Source: Haemophilus parainfluenzae (lineage in GTDB: Bacteria; Pseudomonadota; Gammaproteobacteria; Enterobacterales; Pasteurellaceae). Taken from it: a stretch of 64,000 bases of DNA. Where the stretch lies: contig NZ_UGHY01000002.1 in assembly GCF_900450995.1 (NCBI RefSeq), positions 1,483,001-1,547,000 on the forward strand. The letters run 5' to 3'. Each line of letters opens with the position of its first letter. Position 1 is the first letter of the stretch. Shown here in pieces: positions 60,962 through 64,000 of this stretch. The notes under the pieces are model-generated. The model worked only from the letters and a program-made list of their open reading frames with translations. It had not been told where the DNA came from and searched no databases. Both the position numbers and the translations under genes were made by a program.

Positions 60962-61714
60962 TTACGATGATGCTCTAGCAATATTCTCTGGCGTCATTTT
61001 AAAACCACTTTGATTTAATCTTTCCACAAGCCTTGGAACAGTCTCTCTCACATGTTCGTTAAAAGATATATATAAAATTCCATTAGCATCAGATGGGACC
61101 TCTAAATGTCCTTTCTTTAAAATAGCCACTCTACTTCTACCAATGGATGATAATAACATCCCCATTTCTAAGACGACATTTTGTCTAGCCCTAGGCTCAG
61201 CCTCCTCTGGTCTTGAACTTTTTGAATATCCCATATCACCTGGAGTTAATAGAACAATACCAAAAGTGACTTCAGAAGGATTCTGTCCAATTTCTTTTTC
61301 CAAAGCTTCAATGATAGTTAATCCTCCTCCGCTAGTATTTTGCAATACAAAGGGTTCAATTCCTAATTTATGAAGAACCAATTCTAACTGTTCTCTTGCT
61401 GCGGTATCGTGACCATGAACGACAAAAACTTTTCCTTTAGCCTCTATTTGAGCAGGAGTAACAGGCTCATTACTAATTTTATTTGAGTGTTGTATCTTGC
61501 TGCCACATATTCTATGAACGAATTCAGATAAGTTTTCATCTGTTTTCCCTTGTAAATTTACAGTTCCATTGCTAGACCAAAAATTTAATATGGAACCATT
61601 TGGGAATCTAAAGCAATAACAACCATTATTTTGTTTTTCATCATAATTAGAAAAGCCTCCTTCAGTTAATTGGCTTTTTAATTCATCGATATTTCCTGAA
61701 AATTTCATTTTCAT
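60962..61714 (-). CDS. TIR-domain (CAP12/Pycsar-effector type) protein with small N-terminal domain
   Basis: 250 residues. C-terminal residues 95-225 are a TIR-like domain of the PF10137 type: KVFVVHGHDTAAREQL, LQNTSGGGLTIIEALEKE, GIVLLTPGDMGYS, RARQNVVLEMGMLLSSIGR (candidate catalytic Glu183) and PSDANGILYISF. Such TIR domains degrade NAD+ or make signalling nucleotides in anti-phage systems. Residues 1-70 form a separate small domain (YCFRFPNGSILNFWSSNGTVNLQGK) with a pattern resembling the TBP-like N-terminal domain of RNase HIII; this is inference. AAGGAGCTTAA precedes the ATG. AT-rich, no uptake sequences, unlike flanking cas genes. Placed between cas4 and cas1 on the same strand. Confidence 0.9.
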   Translation of the reverse strand: MKMKFSGNIDELKSQLTEGGFSNYDEKQNNGCYCFRFPNGSILNFWSSNGTVNLQGKTDENLSEFVHRICGSKIQHSNKISNEPVTPAQIEAKGKVFVVHGHDTAAREQLELVLHKLGIEPFVLQNTSGGGLTIIEALEKEIGQNPSEVTFGIVLLTPGDMGYSKSSRPEEAEPRARQNVVLEMGMLLSSIGRSRVAILKKGHLEVPSDANGILYISFNEHVRETVPRLVERLNQSGFKMTPENIARASS

Positions 61715-61779
61715 TTAAGCTCCTTTACTAATAAAAAACTAGATATATCAATAATACATTACTAGGGTAAACCTGAACA

Positions 61780-62430
61780 TCACTCCCCAAACAACTCCGC
61801 CACATACCCCACACTCCTATCCCGTTTCCCCAATAACTCCGGCTGGCAAATCTCTACCAGCGAGCAGGCTTTGCAGCGTTTGGCGTAGTCGGGCAGCGGG
61901 GTTTGGCCGCTGATTAGGAGTTCGCGGACGGCGGCGATGGTGGCGAACGTGCGGGTTCGGAGGTCGTCTGAAAAGACGACGGGGATGCGGTGGCGGGTTT
62001 GCATATACCACAGCGCGCCCTCGCTGACGGTTTGCCCCGTCATTTCTTCCAAACACAAGCCTTGGGCGCAAAGCTGGATTTCGTCTATCGGGTCGAGTTT
62101 GGGCTTGCCGCGCTTGTATTCCACGGGTTTCAGACGGCCTGTTTTCGTGTCCACTTCCACCAAATCCAACACGCCGCTGATGCCCAGCTTCTCCGCTGAC
62201 ACATGCACCGTCCGCTCAAAACGCACGCCCTTACGCGTTTCCGGCTCGCCCGAATCCACCCGCTCATGCAGCGCCTTGCCCTGCGCAGTCAAATAATTCT
62301 CCGCCCACGCCTGCTCGTTGTGAATCAAGGCACATTGACGCGGACAGAAGGCGTAGTGTTGCAGGGCAGAAAGGGGAATCAGGCGCGCATCCTGATTTTC
62401 CCCTTGGGTTTCGGTTAAAAGTGCGGTCAC
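61780..62430 (-). CDS. cas4: CRISPR-associated exonuclease Cas4 (type I-C)
   Basis: 216 residues from GTG 62430, a start codon that lies inside a USS so the first residues TALL are USS-encoded. Fe-S cysteines: FCPRQC (Cys29, Cys33) and RCKACSLVEIC (Cys186, 189, 195). RecB-type nuclease core: GVLDLVEVD, VEYKRGKP. Cas4 trims and selects prespacers. Normally cas4 abuts cas1; here the TIR gene intervenes. Carries two Neisseria-type DUS. Confidence 0.94.
   Translation of the reverse strand: MTALLTETQGENQDARLIPLSALQHYAFCPRQCALIHNEQAWAENYLTAQGKALHERVDSGEPETRKGVRFERTVHVSAEKLGISGVLDLVEVDTKTGRLKPVEYKRGKPKLDPIDEIQLCAQGLCLEEMTGQTVSEGALWYMQTRHRIPVVFSDDLRTRTFATIAAVRELLISGQTPLPDYAKRCKACSLVEICQPELLGKRDRSVGYVAELFGE
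61961..61972 (+). repeat. Neisseriaceae DUS (AG-mucDUS) inside cas4
   Basis: AGGTCGTCTGAA, exact; continuing bases AAGACGAC make an inverted pair GTCGTCT/AGACGAC. Confidence 0.85.
62129..62140 (-). repeat. Neisseriaceae DUS (AG-DUS) inside cas4
   Basis: AGGCCGTCTGAA on the minus strand, exact 12-mer. Confidence 0.85.
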
Positions 62431-62518
62431 AAAAAACTCCGTTTTTTGAATGTTAGCTACGCCAGCTGCTCCGAAATCATATAAGTGATTTATGAGTATT
62501 TTTTGAATGTTTTAGAAG

Positions 62519-63460
62519 TTAAAAACCATCAAGGATTTCAGGTTTCAATGTTTCTTCACTTTCCTTAACGGTAAGTTTCTCTTCGGTTATATCCTCAATC
62601 AGACCATCAATGGATTTATTTTTTATTCTCTCTTCAATAATTTTTCTCAACTTACCATGCACTTTAGCTGAAGAATATTGCCCTGCTTTGCTGTTGTGTT
62701 CCCACCAGATGAGTTTCAGCACCTGCATGCTGCCTTCGGGGCGGGCGGATGATGCGTCGCCTTCAAAGAGTTTGGTGAGCACGGCTTTGATTTTTTCGGC
62801 ATCGTCGTCTGAAAAACCGGTGCGCTCGGCAAGCTGCGGCGACATTGCACCGAAGGCAACGTACACGCCCTGATCGACGCGGTGCTTCATGCCCATAGTG
62901 TCGGAGCTTTTTTTCACATCACTATCGCCATCACCATTCACGCTTTTAGTGATCTGTGTACTAGTAATATTAATTGGCTCAACACTAAACGCAGAGTGGA
63001 TGGTAACTGGACCACGAACAGCAATAGACACACCATCTTCATCCTTCCCGCTAAAAGCAAAAACTTGACCAAAGCTACGTACATCTAGCCATTTTTCACA
63101 AGCTTTTTTGGCTATTTCATCTTTTTTTAACTCGTTCTTAGCTGACTTTTGCTTATCTGCATTTTCACCCTTGGTTTCTTCAATGCTGTTTTTGCTGTCT
63201 TTTAAATATTTAATAAACACGTCATAACGGTTTTTTAAACTCACCATGCCATCATCTTTACGTTCGTTTGCTTGAACAAAAATTGGGTATTTTTTATCCT
63301 GTAAACGGTCTCGAATTTTACGTTTTAAACAGACGTCTGTCATTTCGCCGAAGCCTTGGAAATCGGCACGCGGACGGTTACCGTTTAAGGGGTCGCCGTT
63401 AGGGTTGGCGTTGGTTACTTTCAGGATTAAGGCGAAGTCGATTTTTTGGGTTAAGCTCAT
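62519..63460 (-). CDS. cas7: Type I-C Cascade subunit Cas7 (Csd2)
   Basis: 313 residues, Cas7 RAMP: KIDFALILKVTNANPNGDPLNGNRPRADFQG at the start and ITSTQITKSVNGDG, DTMGMKHRVDQGVYVAFGAM. Forms the crRNA-binding backbone of the I-C complex. The gene is a composition mosaic: GC-rich 62700-62880 and 63350-63460, AT-rich elsewhere. A 10-base DUS core GTCGTCTGAA is at 62804-62813. 22 bases after cas8c. Confidence 0.95.
   Translation of the reverse strand: MSLTQKIDFALILKVTNANPNGDPLNGNRPRADFQGFGEMTDVCLKRKIRDRLQDKKYPIFVQANERKDDGMVSLKNRYDVFIKYLKDSKNSIEETKGENADKQKSAKNELKKDEIAKKACEKWLDVRSFGQVFAFSGKDEDGVSIAVRGPVTIHSAFSVEPINITSTQITKSVNGDGDSDVKKSSDTMGMKHRVDQGVYVAFGAMSPQLAERTGFSDDDAEKIKAVLTKLFEGDASSARPEGSMQVLKLIWWEHNSKAGQYSSAKVHGKLRKIIEERIKNKSIDGLIEDITEEKLTVKESEETLKPEILDGF
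62804..62813 (+). repeat. Neisseria DUS core inside cas7
   Basis: GTCGTCTGAA, 10 of 12 bases of the AG-mucDUS dialect. Confidence 0.6.
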
Positions 63461-63482
63461 TTTGGTTTTCCTTTAAGTTGGG

Positions 63483-64000
63483 TTATTCGTGGGTTTTGGA
63501 TTTATTGGCTGAAAGCTCGGCAATACGACGGGTGATTTCCATTTTTTGGCAGTGGTAGCCCAAGAGAAATTCGCCGCTTAATTTGTCGTCGGAGGTGAAA
63601 TCATTGGTGGCAAATAATTCCATAATTTCGCCGATTGCCTGTACACCGGTATCTTTGCCATTGTTGCGCAGGCGTTCTTGATAGGGTTTCAATGCCAGCT
63701 CAATATTACGCCATGTGGCAAATGGGTGTTCGGCGAAACGCTGCATATAGCGCTCGGCGGTGGTGGCGCGTTTTTCGCCCGCCAAATACAGGGCGTAGGA
63801 TTCGGTGTTTTCGGCGACGGCAAGCAGCCTGCCGTACAAGTAGTCGCGCGAGCGGTTTTGGGTATCCAAACTCATAGGGTAAGTTCTCCGTTGTGATAAA
63901 TCGTGATGACGAGCGCGCCAGCCTTTGTATAGGGCGCAGGCAACGCCGATGTTTCTTTGCCAATTTGCAGATCGGATTTTTTCTCCATCTTCAGGGCGAT
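63483..64000 (-). CDS. cas8c: Type I-C large subunit Cas8c (Csd1), C-terminal part (runs off right edge)
   Basis: About 172 C-terminal residues are visible; the frame is open through the right edge. The segment ALYKGWRARH followed by RRTYPMSLDTQNRSRDYLYG is characteristic of Csd1 and shows that an ATG at 63875 is an internal Met and not the start. Cas8c recognises the PAM in the I-C complex; its C-terminus doubles as Cas11 in studied systems, made from an internal start, which the internal Met at 63875 (130 residues to the stop) could provide. cas5 and cas3 would lie to the right. GC-rich. Confidence 0.9.
   Translation of the reverse strand, partial: RPEDGEKIRSANWQRNIGVACALYKGWRARHHDLSQRRTYPMSLDTQNRSRDYLYGRLLAVAENTESYALYLAGEKRATTAERYMQRFAEHPFATWRNIELALKPYQERLRNNGKDTGVQAIGEIMELFATNDFTSDDKLSGEFLLGYHCQKMEITRRIAELSANKSKTHE

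Noticed and set aside
63706..63963. 85-residue minus-strand frame overlapping cas8c
   Set aside because: Shadow frame with low-complexity Arg-rich content; the Csd1 motif lies in the other frame that continues to the edge.

Overview
The window comes from a Pasteurellaceae chromosome. It carries many copies of the Haemophilus-type uptake signal core AAGTGCGGT / ACCGCACTT, both as single copies and as inverted pairs that form terminators. The genes are low-GC Haemophilus-like orthologues. The closest fit is Haemophilus parainfluenzae or a near relative in the Hin-USS clade; this assignment is inference from USS dialect and gene content, not from a database search.

Layout. 1-12 kb: serB (edge)/smp, tkt, a tandem glycine riboswitch driving an AlsT-type amino-acid:Na+ symporter, raiA, a small basic protein gene, mltF, and the RNA-decay cluster pnp-nlpI-deaD. 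12.5-18.6 kb: nanQ-like gene, then a sulfur module (TusA-like carrier, two YeeE/YedE transporters, a triple-rhodanese lipoprotein, L-cysteine desulfidase cyuA, cupin), running in line with polA. 21.6-26.8 kb: zapA, ispB-queH, rplU-rpmA, an EamA exporter and obgE. 26.8-28.1 kb: an IS3-family element inserted in the loop of the bidirectional obgE/rpmJ2 terminator. 28-44 kb: rpmE2-rpmJ2, smpB, arcA, dsbD, doxX, a PurR-operator-controlled purHD, glyA, nhaB-dsbB/fadR, rsmE-yqgE-ruvX. 44-58.8 kb: pgeF-rluD (rluD broken by two single-base deletions), bamD, 6S RNA-fau, clpB, mog-glnB, and the queA-tgt-[hemerythrin-TusA]-yajC-secDF cluster.

58.9-64 kb is an accessory island: a type I-C CRISPR-Cas locus (cas2, cas1, cas4, cas7, partial cas8c; cas5 and cas3 would lie beyond the right edge) with an array of only two repeats and one spacer. 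Much of it is visibly more GC-rich than the rest of the window. It contains exact 12-mers of Neisseriaceae DNA uptake sequence dialects (AGGTCGTCTGAA, AGGCCGTCTGAA) mixed with Haemophilus USS, so it looks like a mosaic assembled by natural transformation between oral/pharyngeal bacteria.

The most unusual feature is an AT-rich gene for a TIR-domain protein with a small N-terminal domain, placed on the same strand between cas4 and cas1 and followed by a long imperfect palindrome. It is the best candidate for an undescribed CRISPR-linked defence arrangement here.

Four inferred one-base losses, all in short homopolymers (the yeeE-like gene, the IS orfA, and two in rluD), could be real mutations or base-calling errors and should be verified before any gene is declared dead.
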